41,319 nt of DNA from an uncultured Acetobacteraceae bacterium (GTDB lineage Bacteria; Pseudomonadota; Alphaproteobacteria; Acetobacterales; Acetobacteraceae): assembly GCA_937873205.1 (NCBI GenBank), contig CALMVO010000117.1, positions 1 to 41,319 of the forward strand. The letters run 5' to 3'. The notes under the pieces are model-generated. The model did not search any database. It had not been told where the DNA came from and worked only from the letters and a program-made list of their open reading frames with translations. A program made the position numbers and the translations under genes. How positions within the stretch are numbered: the first letter of the stretch is position 1; every line of letters begins with the position of its first letter. This document shows positions 24,879-36,258 of this stretch, piece by piece.

Positions 24879-27800
24879 TCAGGACGCCGTGATGTGCGAG
24901 ATACCGTTCAGGGTGATCGTGGTTCCGTCCGGCAGGCTCAGCATCGTCCCGCCGGCCGTCGGCGTCTGGCTTTGCAGGAACTGCTCGAGCGTGATCGCAT
25001 AACCGGTCAGCGTGACCGAATCGAGGTTCAGGTTGAAATCGTTGACGGTGATCTGTGCACCCGTCGAAACTCCGCTCTGGAGAAAGAGCATCTCGTTGCC
25101 GGTGCCTGCCGTGATGGTGTCGCGGCCGTTCATGCCCGCGGTGAACGTCTCGGAGCCGGATCCACCTGTGACCGACACGTTGCCGCTGCCGAACGTGACC
25201 GCGAGGTCGCCGGCGCCGCCGGTGACGCTCGCGGCACCTGCACCGCCCAAAACGGTCTCGTTGCCGGACTGCGCCTGTAGCGTGGCGCCGCCGCTGGCTG
25301 GGCCGATCAGAGTCGAGCCGTCGGCCCCGACGAGCGTATCGCCGCCACTCGCGTAGAGCACCGTGGCCTGCCCGGCAGCGCCATACGACATCGTCTGTCC
25401 GCCGCCGATCAGCGTATCGTTGCCACCCGCCGCATGGAGCGTCGTGCTGCCGGTTCCGGCGATCAGCAGTGAGCGGCCACCGGAGCCGGCGGTGAAGCTG
25501 CCGCCGCCAGCGCCGCCAATGATGCTGTCGTTGGCGCTGCTGCCGCCAAGGAAGGTGAAGGACTGCGCGCCGCTGACCGAGACGCCGCCGGCGCCGGCGG
25601 AGATGGTGTCGCCGAGCCCCGCCTGGACGATGGTGGTGCCGCTTCCGGTATGGATGTCGTTGCCGCCGGCGGACAGGATGGCGTCCTGGCCGGATCCGCT
25701 ATCGGTGAAGCTGACGGGGGTGCCCGACAGCGAGATCGCCAGGTTTGCCGGCGCCAGGCTGGCACCGGTGTCGATCCGTAACCCGCCCAAAGCGGCGGCG
25801 TCGGTCGCGGCGGTCCCTAACACCTGGAAGCTGCCGTTCTGCACCGTGCCGCCAGCGGTGGCGGTGAGCACATCCTGCGGTTCGGCCGCGATTGAGATTG
25901 CGACGGTGCCGGCGCCGCTGTCCGGTACTGCGACCGACAGCGGTGCAGGCCGGCCAATATCGGTAATGTTGAGCGCCGTCTGAGCCTGGATGGCGCCGCT
26001 CTGGTCGGAGATGGCAAGGCCGAGCTCCGCCGTGCCGGACACGCCCGCACCCGGGAGGAAGGTGACGGCGGCCAGATCCGTTTCGACGGCTGCGGAGGTA
26101 CCGGAGAAGGTGATGGTCGATCCATCGGCAGAGACCGTGCCGGGGGCGCTGGTCGTGAGCGTGCCCAGGCTGGTACCGTCGAGGGCGACGATCGCGGTCA
26201 GCAGGTCCGTGGTGCTTTCGGCGAATACCTGCACACCGCCCAGTGGCGACGCAAAGGTGCCGCTGTTCAGGGCCTCCGTCGGCTTCACGCCCGTCATGAT
26301 CAGGTCGACCGCCGGTCGGCCGGTGGTCGCAAGACCGGACTCCGAGGCGCTGGGCGTCAGGCTGAGGCTGGCGACATACTGTGCCGCCGCATTTGCCGTG
26401 TCGTTTTCGTCAGGGGTCACGATGCTGGGCGAGCCGCTCACGACGACTTGGCTCGGCAGGACGCCAGCCGTCTGCAACCGGGTCAGCAGCGTCTGGGTCG
26501 CCTGCATGAAGCTGGCGTCGTCGTAGTCGCGCAACGTCAGCGTGCTGCGCAGCCCGTTCGCCGCTGCCCATCTGATATCGTCTACCGTGGCCGCGAGCGC
26601 CGGCGCACCCAGGTTCAGCAGGCTGGTCGGATCGATGTCGATGTCGAGACCGCCGCCATAGAGTGCGGCACTGCGCAGGTTCGCCGTCGCATCCGAAGTC
26701 GAGATATCGAGGACCAGGGTCGGCGTGTTGACCTGCGCGGCCACGTTCAGGATCCCGAGGGCCCGCAGCGTGTCGACGTAACCGTCCCAGGACACGAGAT
26801 CGGCATTGGTGAACTCGGTTGTGAGGTTGAGGTTCGTGTTGGCCTCCGATGGCGTGAACCCCTGCTCGGTCAGGAAGCTGCCGTAGCCGCGGTCGCTCAG
26901 CACCCCGGTATTGGCGCCCCATCCACCCCAGGTGGCGCCCCCAGCGGCGTCTGTCGGACCGGTCAGCCCGATGGTGCTCGACGTGGTGATGCTGACCCCG
27001 GCTGGCAGCTGGCTGCTGCTGATGGTGTTGGCGACGCCCGTGGTCTGCGCCAAGATCTGGGTCAACGCGACCGTGGCCGTGGCGGACTGCGCGTCGGTGC
27101 CGAAGATCGGCACGGTGGTGCTGCCGCCGGGCGCGATGGCATAGACGCCGACGCTGTCGTCGGGCTCACGCGCGACATAGAAGGCCGCCGTCGGATCATT
27201 GCCGATCGCATAGGTGCCGCTGGCGTTGCTGACGGTTGTGCCCTCGTAGACGACGATCTGACTGTTCGTCGTGTTGGTGAGCGTGACCGTGCCGCCGGCA
27301 TATTCGGTCGCCAGCAGACTGGGCGCGGAGCCGGTGATGACGGCGTTCGCGATGGTGCCGGCAAGCTGGGTGATGGCGTTGGAGGCGACGTTGCCGGCAT
27401 AGCCCTGTGCCAGCGCCTCCACCGGAACCGCGAGAGAACTGCCGGCGGCGATGGTGTAGGTGCCCAGCGTTCCGTCGCCGGTGCTGCCAGCCGACCAGTT
27501 CGTGTTGCCGGCGACATATTGGATCACCTGGAACTGCACGCCGGATGCGGTCGCGGCGAGGGTTCCCACCGGCACCGTGATGGCCGACGTGCCGGTGTTC
27601 CTGATCGTGATGGTCTGCTGCGCGACGTCGCTGCCCTCGCTGTAGCCGTAGATCCCGGATGCGGTGCCTGCCCATTCCGCCTGCAGGCTGGCGCTGGTGC
27701 CGGTGATGAGGGCGGCCGTCAGGCCGTTATAGTCGTCGAGCAGCCCGACCTTGCCGGTGGCCAGCAGCGGCGCCGCGATGCCGCTGGCGGCATAGAGGCC

Positions 27801-30473
27801 ATCCGTGGTGTCCGTGGCGCCGCTGAACACGGTATCGGTCGAGGCGATGTCGAGAGTCGTGGTCGCGATCCGGCCATTGAGGTTGAGCGTCAGCGTTTCG
27901 GTCGATGCCGAGGCGGTAGCGGGCACCGACAGTCGCAGGACGCGCAGCGCCGCCTGAAGCTCGGCCGCGGTGCCACTGAGGCTGTAGGAGAGTCCGTTCG
28001 AGGCCAGCACGCCGCCGTCGCCAGCGATCAGGGTGGCGGGACCGCCTGATAGCGCCACGATGATGTCCATGATCGCGGACGGGCTGCCGGCATCGGTGAG
28101 GATGACGTCCTGATAGGGCGCATCGAGGACGAAGGGTGCGGAGACGTAGCTGACCGGGACGTTGCTGACGGCGATGCTCGTCGCCGGCTCGACGGCGATC
28201 GCCGTGGCCGAGGACACCGTCTGGGTCCCGTCGGTGACGGACACCGTCTCGGTCTCGCTGCCCGAGACTCCCGTCTGCGGAACGAACAGGGTCTGGTTGA
28301 CGACGGCCTGGATCGAGGCGGCCGAGCCGCTGAGGGTGACGACGCTGCCGTCGGCGGACACCGATGCGGTCCCCGTATTCCAGATCCGGCCCAGCGCCGG
28401 ATCGGACAGCGTGATGGTGGCGGTCAGCGAGGCGGTGTCGGCACCTGCCGACAGCACGACCGCCGGCTCGGCCCAGATCGCGCCGGTGGCGGTGACGGCG
28501 GATGCAGCACCGGACAGGACCAGTGGGTTGTGCACCGTGAGCGCGGTGCTGCCGGTGATGGTCCCTGCCGCGTCGACGATCGTCGTCGTGAGGCTGGTGC
28601 TGCCGAGCGCCGTCGGGGCCGCCTCGAAGGTCAGGGCCTGCAGGCCCGACGTCAGCTGGGCGAACGTGCCGGTGAGGCTGAAGGTGGAGCCGTCGGCGGA
28701 CACGCTGCCGATGCCGGCTGCCGTGATGAATCGGCCCAGCGCCGGGTTACCGATGGTCTCGGTAAGGGTGGCGGTCGTGGTGGCGGTTTCGGCGAACAGC
28801 TGTGCCACGGTGAAGGGCCGCACTGCGGCGGCGCCGGTGACGGTCTCGCCCTGCTGCACTCCGGTCATGAGGTCGTCGGGTCGGCTGGCAGTGCCGCGCG
28901 CCTCGAGGTCGGACTCCGAGTTGGAGGGCGTGAGGGTCAGGGTGGACAGCCAGTTTGCGACGTTGTTGAGCGAGTTGGGGTCGGTCGCCGAGTAGATCAC
29001 GTCGCCACCGGTGACGCCGCCATCCTTGACGACGAACTGCGTCGGCAGCGCGCCCGCCGCAGCCAGGATCGCGACCAGCTTCTGCGTGTCGGCGAGGAAG
29101 TTCTCGTCGTCTCCGCTCTCCGGCGACAGGGTGATCGAGCTGCGCAGCCCGTTCTGGGTCGCCCACCTGATCTCGTCTTCGGTGCTCTGCTGATAGGCGG
29201 TCTCGCGCGCCAGGAAGAACCAGGGCGGCATGTCGAAGGAGATGCCGCCGCTGTAGAGCGCCGCGGCCCGCACATATTCAGTCGCCTGCGCGGTCGCGAA
29301 ATCGACCGTCTCGAACTCCGAGATCATCGGGGCCAGGTTCAGGATCCCCAGCGACCGCGCGTTGTCGACATAGGCCTCCCAGTTGGTGAGGTCCTGCTGT
29401 GTCCAGATGTAGTCGTTGTAGCTGTTGACGTCGGCTTCGGTCGGCGCGTAGCCCTGACCAGCGGTGAAGAAGCCCTCGATGTTGTCGGTGAGAAAGCCGG
29501 AATCGGTGCCGAGCGGACCGACATGGCCCTGCTGCGACGGCGTGGTCACACCCTCGGTGATGAGTGCGCTGGAGCTCACGATCTCGACGCCGGCGGGCAG
29601 CAGGCCGGTGCCGGTGATGGAGTTGGCGGGCGCGTCCTGGGCATCCTCCTGCGCGATGATGCCGTTCTGGTCGGTCGCCGTGGTCGCGTCCGTCGAATAG
29701 ATCGGCACGGTGACGGTGGCGCCGGCCGCCAGCAGGTAGTGGCCGGCACTGCCGTCGGGCGCGGTGGCGATGAAGCCGGGCACGTCGGAGGAGATGCCGA
29801 CCTCGTAGGTGCCGTTGCTGCCCTGGACGGTCTCACCGGAATAGATCGTCTGCGTCGTGCCGGTGGTGTTGGTGAGCGTGAGCGTGCCGCCGGCCCATTG
29901 CGGGGCCGCGGTGATCAAATGCGAGGCGGTCACGACGGCGTTGCTCGCGCCGACCACCGTCGTCACCTGGTTGGCCAGCAGGTTGCCGGACGGACCGTCG
30001 AGCAGGGCCTGCGCGTCGAGCGTCAGCGAGGCGCCGGCGGCGATGGTGTAGAGGCCCATCGTACCGTCGCCGGTGCCGCCGGCAGTCCAGCCCGTCGCCT
30101 GCCTCGGCATCTCCACCAGCTGGTACTGGATGCCGCCGGCGGACTGCACCAGCGTGCCGACCGGCAGTTCGAGCGGCGTCGTACCGGTGTTCTGGATGGT
30201 TACCGACATCAGCGCCGTCGGTAGGTCCTGGGAGATCTCCACCACGCCGGCGCCGGTGCCGGCCCAGCTCGACAACACCGCCTGCTCGGCGCCGGCGTCG
30301 TAGGCCGTGACCAGTCCCGAGAAGTGTCCGTAGAGCCCGACGTCGCCGTCGGCAAGCAGAGGACCCGCGATGGCGCTGTCGGCGAGGTCGCCGAGATCGA
30401 GCGAGCTGCCGACGATGATCGTCGAGCTGCTGCTGGCCGTGATGCTGGGTTGGGCGTCGGTGTTGGCAGTCAT
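24879..30473 (-). CDS. Giant RTX-type surface/secreted protein with internal duplication
   Basis: An 1864-residue protein, low in Cys and Lys, rich in Gly, Ala, Thr and Ser. Residues about 30-545 and 880-1405 are two copies of one large unit. Each has a beta-rich first part (P-V-G-T-L, G-T-G-D-G-T, Y-T-I-A-A-G, G-N-v-a-s-n) that recalls baseplate-J-like repeats, and a second part with alternating strands and helices (YVD-x-x-R-x-LGILN, R-x-AALY-GG, DEIRWA-x-x-NGLRS) that could be a TIM-type barrel. Four beta repeats with S-A-D-G-S-x-x-x-x-S-G-T occur near 590, 702, 821 and 1446. The end (about 1595-1800) has RTX-like GGNDTLIGG turns, then a type I secretion-like tail with D-F-N and DGTTITLNG. 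No signal peptide. GGGAG lies 5 bases before ATG. No T1SS genes in view. Confidence 0.85.
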   Translation of the reverse strand: MTANTDAQPSITASSSSTIIVGSSLDLGDLADSAIAGPLLADGDVGLYGHFSGLVTAYDAGAEQAVLSSWAGTGAGVVEISQDLPTALMSVTIQNTGTTPLELPVGTLVQSAGGIQYQLVEMPRQATGWTAGGTGDGTMGLYTIAAGASLTLDAQALLDGPSGNLLANQVTTVVGASNAVVTASHLITAAPQWAGGTLTLTNTTGTTQTIYSGETVQGSNGTYEVGISSDVPGFIATAPDGSAGHYLLAAGATVTVPIYSTDATTATDQNGIIAQEDAQDAPANSITGTGLLPAGVEIVSSSALITEGVTTPSQQGHVGPLGTDSGFLTDNIEGFFTAGQGYAPTEADVNSYNDYIWTQQDLTNWEAYVDNARSLGILNLAPMISEFETVDFATAQATEYVRAAALYSGGISFDMPPWFFLARETAYQQSTEDEIRWATQNGLRSSITLSPESGDDENFLADTQKLVAILAAAGALPTQFVVKDGGVTGGDVIYSATDPNSLNNVANWLSTLTLTPSNSESDLEARGTASRPDDLMTGVQQGETVTGAAAVRPFTVAQLFAETATTTATLTETIGNPALGRFITAAGIGSVSADGSTFSLTGTFAQLTSGLQALTFEAAPTALGSTSLTTTIVDAAGTITGSTALTVHNPLVLSGAASAVTATGAIWAEPAVVLSAGADTASLTATITLSDPALGRIWNTGTASVSADGSVVTLSGSAASIQAVVNQTLFVPQTGVSGSETETVSVTDGTQTVSSATAIAVEPATSIAVSNVPVSYVSAPFVLDAPYQDVILTDAGSPSAIMDIIVALSGGPATLIAGDGGVLASNGLSYSLSGTAAELQAALRVLRLSVPATASASTETLTLNLNGRIATTTLDIASTDTVFSGATDTTDGLYAASGIAAPLLATGKVGLLDDYNGLTAALITGTSASLQAEWAGTASGIYGYSEGSDVAQQTITIRNTGTSAITVPVGTLAATASGVQFQVIQYVAGNTNWSAGSTGDGTLGTYTIAAGSSLAVPVEALAQGYAGNVASNAITQLAGTIANAVITGSAPSLLATEYAGGTVTLTNTTNSQIVVYEGTTVSNASGTYAIGNDPTAAFYVAREPDDSVGVYAIAPGGSTTVPIFGTDAQSATATVALTQILAQTTGVANTISSSQLPAGVSITTSSTIGLTGPTDAAGGATWGGWGANTGVLSDRGYGSFLTEQGFTPSEANTNLNLTTEFTNADLVSWDGYVDTLRALGILNVAAQVNTPTLVLDISTSDATANLRSAALYGGGLDIDIDPTSLLNLGAPALAATVDDIRWAAANGLRSTLTLRDYDDASFMQATQTLLTRLQTAGVLPSQVVVSGSPSIVTPDENDTANAAAQYVASLSLTPSASESGLATTGRPAVDLIMTGVKPTEALNSGTFASPLGGVQVFAESTTDLLTAIVALDGTSLGTLTTSAPGTVSADGSTITFSGTSAAVETDLAAVTFLPGAGVSGTAELGLAISDQSGAIQAQTALNITDIGRPAPLSVAVPDSGAGTVAISIAAEPQDVLTATAGGTVQNGSFQVLGTAATDAAALGGLRIDTGASLAPANLAISLSGTPVSFTDSGSGQDAILSAGGNDIHTGSGTTIVQAGLGDTISAGAGGVSVSGAQSFTFLGGSSANDSIIGGAGGGSFTAGSGGRSLLIAGTGSTTLHAAGGNDTLIGGGQTMSYGAAGQATVLYASGGDTLVGADGSTLIGPASGGATLQAQSGNETVLGGAGAASVTGGAGDLAVTFGSGNVSVTGGSGSETFTAGMNGRDTITAGTGNEMLFLQSGVSTGAQITVNDFNLNLDSVTLTGYAITLEQFLQSQTPTAGGTMLSLPDGTTITLNGISHITAS

Positions 30474-30539
30474 GGCGGCTCCCACTGCCGCCTGCCGAAA
30501 ATTGGCACGGGCGACCTGATCGTGGGAGGACGCTAGGGT

Positions 30540-30571
30540 CTCTGACCTAAAGAACCGTTAATTGGTCAGAG
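30540..30571. promoter_or_regulatory. 8-bp inverted repeat around AT-rich core upstream of RTX protein
   Basis: CTCTGACC (30540-30547) and GGTCAGAG (30564-30571) flank a 16-base AT-rich core with TAAAGAACCGTTAATT. It lies between the end of the beta-helix gene and the start of the RTX gene, both minus strand. It is one of few AT-rich spots in the window, so an operator or a promoter-adjacent site is likely, but a weak terminator is also possible. Confidence 0.4.
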
Positions 30572-30594
30572 TGAACACGAAGCTGTTTAAATGG

Positions 30595-32763
30595 TTACCA
30601 GCGCGTCCAGAGTTTGCGGTCGTTGTCAAAGACGAAGGTGACCGGCGTGGTGGCGCCGATGCTGCCGGGCGCGCCGAGTACGGTCGCCGTGATGCCCGCC
30701 GTCGATGTGCCGCCGTTCACCGTAAGCGCGGTCACCGTGCATTCCGCGGTCACGTGGAAGGTCTGCTTGGGGCGCGGATTGGCCGGCAACACCTCGGTCA
30801 GGGATGCCAGCGTCGTTCCGGTCGAGGTGCAGACGAGGATCTGCCCGCTGGTGTTGTCGGTCGCGGTGATGGTGGCGCCGCTGGCCGCGGCGATCGGGAC
30901 CGACGAGCTGTCGACGATGCCGCCGTTGGTGACGAGGCCGCCCGCGCAGTAATCGTAGAGGGTGCCTTGGCCGGACACGCCGACGGTGCCGCCGCCGATC
31001 GTCTCGCGGCAGTCATAGTCGTTCTGGGTAGCGGTGGTGCCGTCGGACGGGGCGACGCTGTGGAAGTCGATGAAGCCGGCGCCGCCGGTGCCGACTGCGG
31101 GGATCGCGATGCCGGGCATGCCGAGCTCGAAGCCGGCGCTGAAGAACTGGCCGTAGGAGCCGTGGATCACGGTGTCATGGCCTGCCTCGGCATACATGTA
31201 GTTGTCCTTCGTCACCATGTGCAGGAAGTGCGGATGGAAGCGGACGTCGGTGCCGGTGTAGGTATCCTGGAAGCAGGTGGTGCCGCGGCCGTTGCTGCTG
31301 TTCGGGTCGCAGATCCCGTTGTTCACCATCACGTTGGCGCCCTGGGCGGAGAAGCCGTAATCGGCGCCGGCGACGCTGACGTCGCTGATGATGCTGGGCA
31401 GCGGGTCGTAGATTCCCCCAGCGCCCCCGGCGATGGTCACGCCATACGAGCTGTAGGTGGTGCCGAGCGCGCCGGCCGCCGGCGCCGTCACCGTGTCACC
31501 GCTTTCGTTCACCCAGTCGACGCCGTTGAGCCACACGCCGTACCAGTTCGAGGTCGTGCTCGGGTTGATGTTGTAGTAGAACCCGCCTTGCGAGAATACG
31601 GTGCCGATGTTGGCGACGTGCACGTCCGCGACCGATGCGCCGCCGGACGCGGCATGGATCGACAGCGAGCCGTTGGTGGCGTTCGCGGCGGACAGCCAGG
31701 TGATCCCGGTCGCGGTCTCGACCCAGAATGGGCGCTCGAACCACACTGCCTGGATCGCGCGGCCGCTGATGTCGAAGAACAGGCTGCCGCCGTAGCTGGC
31801 GCAGTCCTGGCAGATGATGTTGCCGTGGCCGGTGCCACCGGCGGGCGCATCGCTCACGATCTCGAAGCCGGCGGTGCGAGACAGGCGGAGGTCCACCGCG
31901 ATGGCGCGGTTGATGAACAGGAAGTCCGGATCCGTGAACTTCAGGCCGACGGCCCAGGCCTGGGTGCTGCCGATCCAGCCGGCGCGGTTGGTGAACGCCA
32001 CGTCCTCGATCACCTGTGTCGGCGCCACGTTCGACAGCACCAGCGGGATGCCGCGGATGTTGAGGGCGATGCCGGGATTGGTCGCGTTGTTGGCGGCGGT
32101 GGCAAATTTCAATCCCTTGATGAACAGCGCCTGCCCAAGATAGCTGCCGTTGTGGACGAGGTCGTTGCCGGCAGCGTTGGCGGCGAAGTTGATGTCGAGC
32201 CCGTCGCCCGAACTCGTCCAGACCAGCTCGCTGTTCGAGGTGCCTTCGCCGACCAGGGCGAAGCCGCCGTTCGACAGCAGGTTCGCGGTGAGCGTGGCGC
32301 CGAGGATGCAGGCGCCAGACGGCACCACGATCCTGACGCTGCCGTTCCGGTTCGGGCCGACGCCGACGATCGCCCCGAACTGCGCGACGGTGCCGCCGGA
32401 GGGCATCTGGCCGGTGGCGACGGCGATCGCCGCCTGGAACGCCGCGGTGTCGTCGGTGCTGCCGTCGCACTTGGCGCCGTAATCGCGGACGTTCAGGCTG
32501 TCGGAGAAGCGGTTGGCCAACGTGCGTGATGCCAGCGCCAGGTTCGGCAATGGGGCGGCGCTGCTGACCTGCGCCATCGGCAGGGCGGCGGCGGCCTGCG
32601 CGACGACGGTGGCGAGGCTAGTGCCGCCGATCGTTGCGGCGCTGTTCAGGCTGGTCACGGTGAGGTTGCGGGCGGCGACATCGCCCGAGCGGTTGAAAAT
32701 CGGTTGGGCTCGCGCGGTCGTCGCGATGGCCAAGAGGACGAGCGCGATTGGCAAACGCGGCAT
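30595..32763 (-). CDS. Secreted right-handed beta-helix (pectate-lyase superfamily) protein
   Basis: A 722-residue protein with a signal peptide (about 1-19, MPRLPIALVLLAIATTARA, cleaved before QP), so it leaves the cytoplasm. From about residue 90 it begins NVRDYGAKCDGSTDDTAAFQAAI, the entry block of the pectate-lyase-3/polygalacturonase-like beta-helix fold, and then runs as a long solenoid with strands and turns. Such proteins bind or cut polysaccharides; phage tailspikes share the fold. The last 100 residues are a small beta domain ending FDNDRKLWTRW, a tail seen in many tailspike-like proteins. Catalytic residues cannot be assigned. GGAG lies 5-6 bases before ATG 32763. It is upstream of the RTX gene and may share the target polysaccharide made by the glycan block. 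Confidence 0.8.
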   Translation of the reverse strand: MPRLPIALVLLAIATTARAQPIFNRSGDVAARNLTVTSLNSAATIGGTSLATVVAQAAAALPMAQVSSAAPLPNLALASRTLANRFSDSLNVRDYGAKCDGSTDDTAAFQAAIAVATGQMPSGGTVAQFGAIVGVGPNRNGSVRIVVPSGACILGATLTANLLSNGGFALVGEGTSNSELVWTSSGDGLDINFAANAAGNDLVHNGSYLGQALFIKGLKFATAANNATNPGIALNIRGIPLVLSNVAPTQVIEDVAFTNRAGWIGSTQAWAVGLKFTDPDFLFINRAIAVDLRLSRTAGFEIVSDAPAGGTGHGNIICQDCASYGGSLFFDISGRAIQAVWFERPFWVETATGITWLSAANATNGSLSIHAASGGASVADVHVANIGTVFSQGGFYYNINPSTTSNWYGVWLNGVDWVNESGDTVTAPAAGALGTTYSSYGVTIAGGAGGIYDPLPSIISDVSVAGADYGFSAQGANVMVNNGICDPNSSNGRGTTCFQDTYTGTDVRFHPHFLHMVTKDNYMYAEAGHDTVIHGSYGQFFSAGFELGMPGIAIPAVGTGGAGFIDFHSVAPSDGTTATQNDYDCRETIGGGTVGVSGQGTLYDYCAGGLVTNGGIVDSSSVPIAAASGATITATDNTSGQILVCTSTGTTLASLTEVLPANPRPKQTFHVTAECTVTALTVNGGTSTAGITATVLGAPGSIGATTPVTFVFDNDRKLWTRW

Positions 32764-32864
32764 GGAGTCTCCACTGTCATGACCAGTACGGCCGGCGATG
32801 ACCCCATGATACTTTGGCTCAATACGAGCACGGAAAGAATTGCGCGGGCAGGGTCGTGCCGGCG

Positions 32865-32879
32865 TCCCGGCTGCCGGGA
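32865..32879 (-). terminator. Short GC hairpin right after the cpdB-like stop codon
   Basis: TCCCGG-CTG-CCGGGA (plus strand) is a perfect 6-base stem with a 3-base loop, directly adjoining the TGA of the minus-strand nucleotidase gene. There is no U-run on the minus strand, so it is at most a weak or Rho-assisted terminator or a 3' mRNA stabiliser. Confidence 0.4.
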
Positions 32880-34760
<1,881 letters not shown>

Positions 34761-34771
34761 GCTCCGGACAT

Positions 34772-36142
34772 TCAGATCGCTGCCTCTGCGAAGATCCGCG
34801 TGACGTCGCCGCGCCAGGCGCCGTGATACCGCGACAGCCAGTGCTCGGCCTGGTTCGGGGCACCCTGCACGATCGGCAGCAAGGGTTCCAGGTGGCGGCC
34901 CTCGCCCAGGCCGCGGGCGACAAGCCCGTCCGCGGCGATGTCGACCATGCGGGCGGCGAGCGCGCGGACGGTGCCGCCGGCCCAGGGCGCGTCCAGCCCC
35001 CTCGCCGGCACCTGCGCCCGCAGCGCCGCGTAGTCGGCCCAGGGCCGCTCGCGCACCAGGGCCGTCGCCGCCGCCAGCGCCGCGTCGTCGTAGAGCAGCC
35101 CCACCCACAGCGCCGACTGCGCCACCATCATCGGGATCCCGCCGGCATCAGCGCCGCGCATCTCGAGGAAGCGCTTCAGCCGCACGTCGGTGAAGATCGT
35201 GGTCAGGTGGTCGTCGAAATCGCCCAGCGTCGGCCGGATGCCCGCGAGCGCCGGCTGCCGGCCTGCCATCCAGTCGCGGAACGAGCCGCCGGCGACGTCG
35301 ATCAGCCGACCCTCGCGGCTCACGAAGTACATCGGCACGTCGAGCGCCCACTCGACATAGCGCCCGAAGCCGAAGCCGTCCTCGAAGAACAGTGGCGGCA
35401 TGCCGCTGCGCTGGTTGTCGGTGTCGGTCCAGACCTCGGCCCGGGTCGAGAGCAGCCCGTCCGGCCGGCCCTCGCGGAACGGCGAGTTGGCGAACAGCGC
35501 GGTCGCCACCGGCTGCAGCGCCAGCGAGACCCGCAGCTTGGCGGCCATGTCGGCCTCTGAGGCGTAATCGAGGTTCACCTGCACGGTGCAGGTGCGCAGC
35601 ATCATGTCCAGGCCCAGCGTGCCGACCTGCGGCATGTAGCGGCGCATGATGGCGTAGCGGCTCTTCGGCATGAACGGCATGTCGTCGCGGCGGCCGGTCG
35701 GGTGGTAGCCCAGCGGCGCGAAGCCGAGTCCAAGCGCGTCGGCAATCGGCCGCAGCGCCGCGGCGTGGGCACGGAGTTCGGCCTCGGTATCGTGCAGGCT
35801 GGCCAGCGGCGCGCCCGACAGCTCGAACTGGCCGGCCGGCTCCAGCGACAGCGAGCCGCCGCCGTTCGGGCCCAGCCCCTTCAGTCCGATCAGCGCGCCG
35901 TTGTCGCGGATGGGCTCCCAGTCCGGTCCGGCGAAGGCGGCCAGCAGGCCGGCGATGCCGCGCGGCTCGTAGGATGGCGGCGACCAGGCCGGTTCCGGCT
36001 GGCCGGGCAGCCGGAACCCGAACTTCTCGTGCTCGGTGCCGATCCGCCAGGCCGAGCGAGGCTTGGCGCCGGCAGCCAGGTGGGCGCCGAGCTGCTCCAC
36101 CGTCTCGATGGGCGTGTCGTCCTGATCACCGGGGTTGGACAT
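34772..36142 (-). CDS. gshA: Glutamate-cysteine ligase (plant/alphaproteobacterial type)
   Basis: Joins glutamate and cysteine with ATP in the first step of glutathione synthesis. The 456-residue protein is the class shared by plants and alphaproteobacteria, distinct from E. coli GshA. Visible blocks: RIGTEHEKFGF near 33-43, GGGSLSLEPAGQFELSG, SRYAIMRRYMPQVG, DMMLRTCTVQVNLDY, LFANSPFREGRPDG, and EMRGADAGG. It fits the presence of a GST gene in the same region. Start ATG 36142 matches the usual length; the ribosome site is weak. It is between rsmE (116 bases upstream) and the cpdB-like gene (11 bases downstream). Confidence 0.95.
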   Translation of the reverse strand: MSNPGDQDDTPIETVEQLGAHLAAGAKPRSAWRIGTEHEKFGFRLPGQPEPAWSPPSYEPRGIAGLLAAFAGPDWEPIRDNGALIGLKGLGPNGGGSLSLEPAGQFELSGAPLASLHDTEAELRAHAAALRPIADALGLGFAPLGYHPTGRRDDMPFMPKSRYAIMRRYMPQVGTLGLDMMLRTCTVQVNLDYASEADMAAKLRVSLALQPVATALFANSPFREGRPDGLLSTRAEVWTDTDNQRSGMPPLFFEDGFGFGRYVEWALDVPMYFVSREGRLIDVAGGSFRDWMAGRQPALAGIRPTLGDFDDHLTTIFTDVRLKRFLEMRGADAGGIPMMVAQSALWVGLLYDDAALAAATALVRERPWADYAALRAQVPARGLDAPWAGGTVRALAARMVDIAADGLVARGLGEGRHLEPLLPIVQGAPNQAEHWLSRYHGAWRGDVTRIFAEAAI

Positions 36143-36258
36143 CGGCGCGAGGGCATCCCTAGGAGGCGGAGGCGGTGCCGCGAGCGCGGCCCCGTCGGGT
36201 GTGGTGGATGTCTATGGCGCAGCCGGCGAACCGGCAACCTCGGCCCGCCGGGCGGTCG

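Noticed and set aside
25074-25691. Repetitive DNA that could be taken as a CRISPR or minisatellite
   Set aside because: The repeats are codon-level G/D/N/T motifs of the RTX region in one open frame; no conserved spacer-repeat structure.
26448-30224. Long plus-strand open frames opposite the RTX gene
   Set aside because: Arg/Gly/Asp-rich translations without motifs; caused by the repeat-rich GC codons of the RTX gene.
24879-30473. Baseplate-J-like blocks suggesting a prophage
   Set aside because: No other phage genes (terminase, portal, integrase) are nearby; the blocks are part of one RTX protein.
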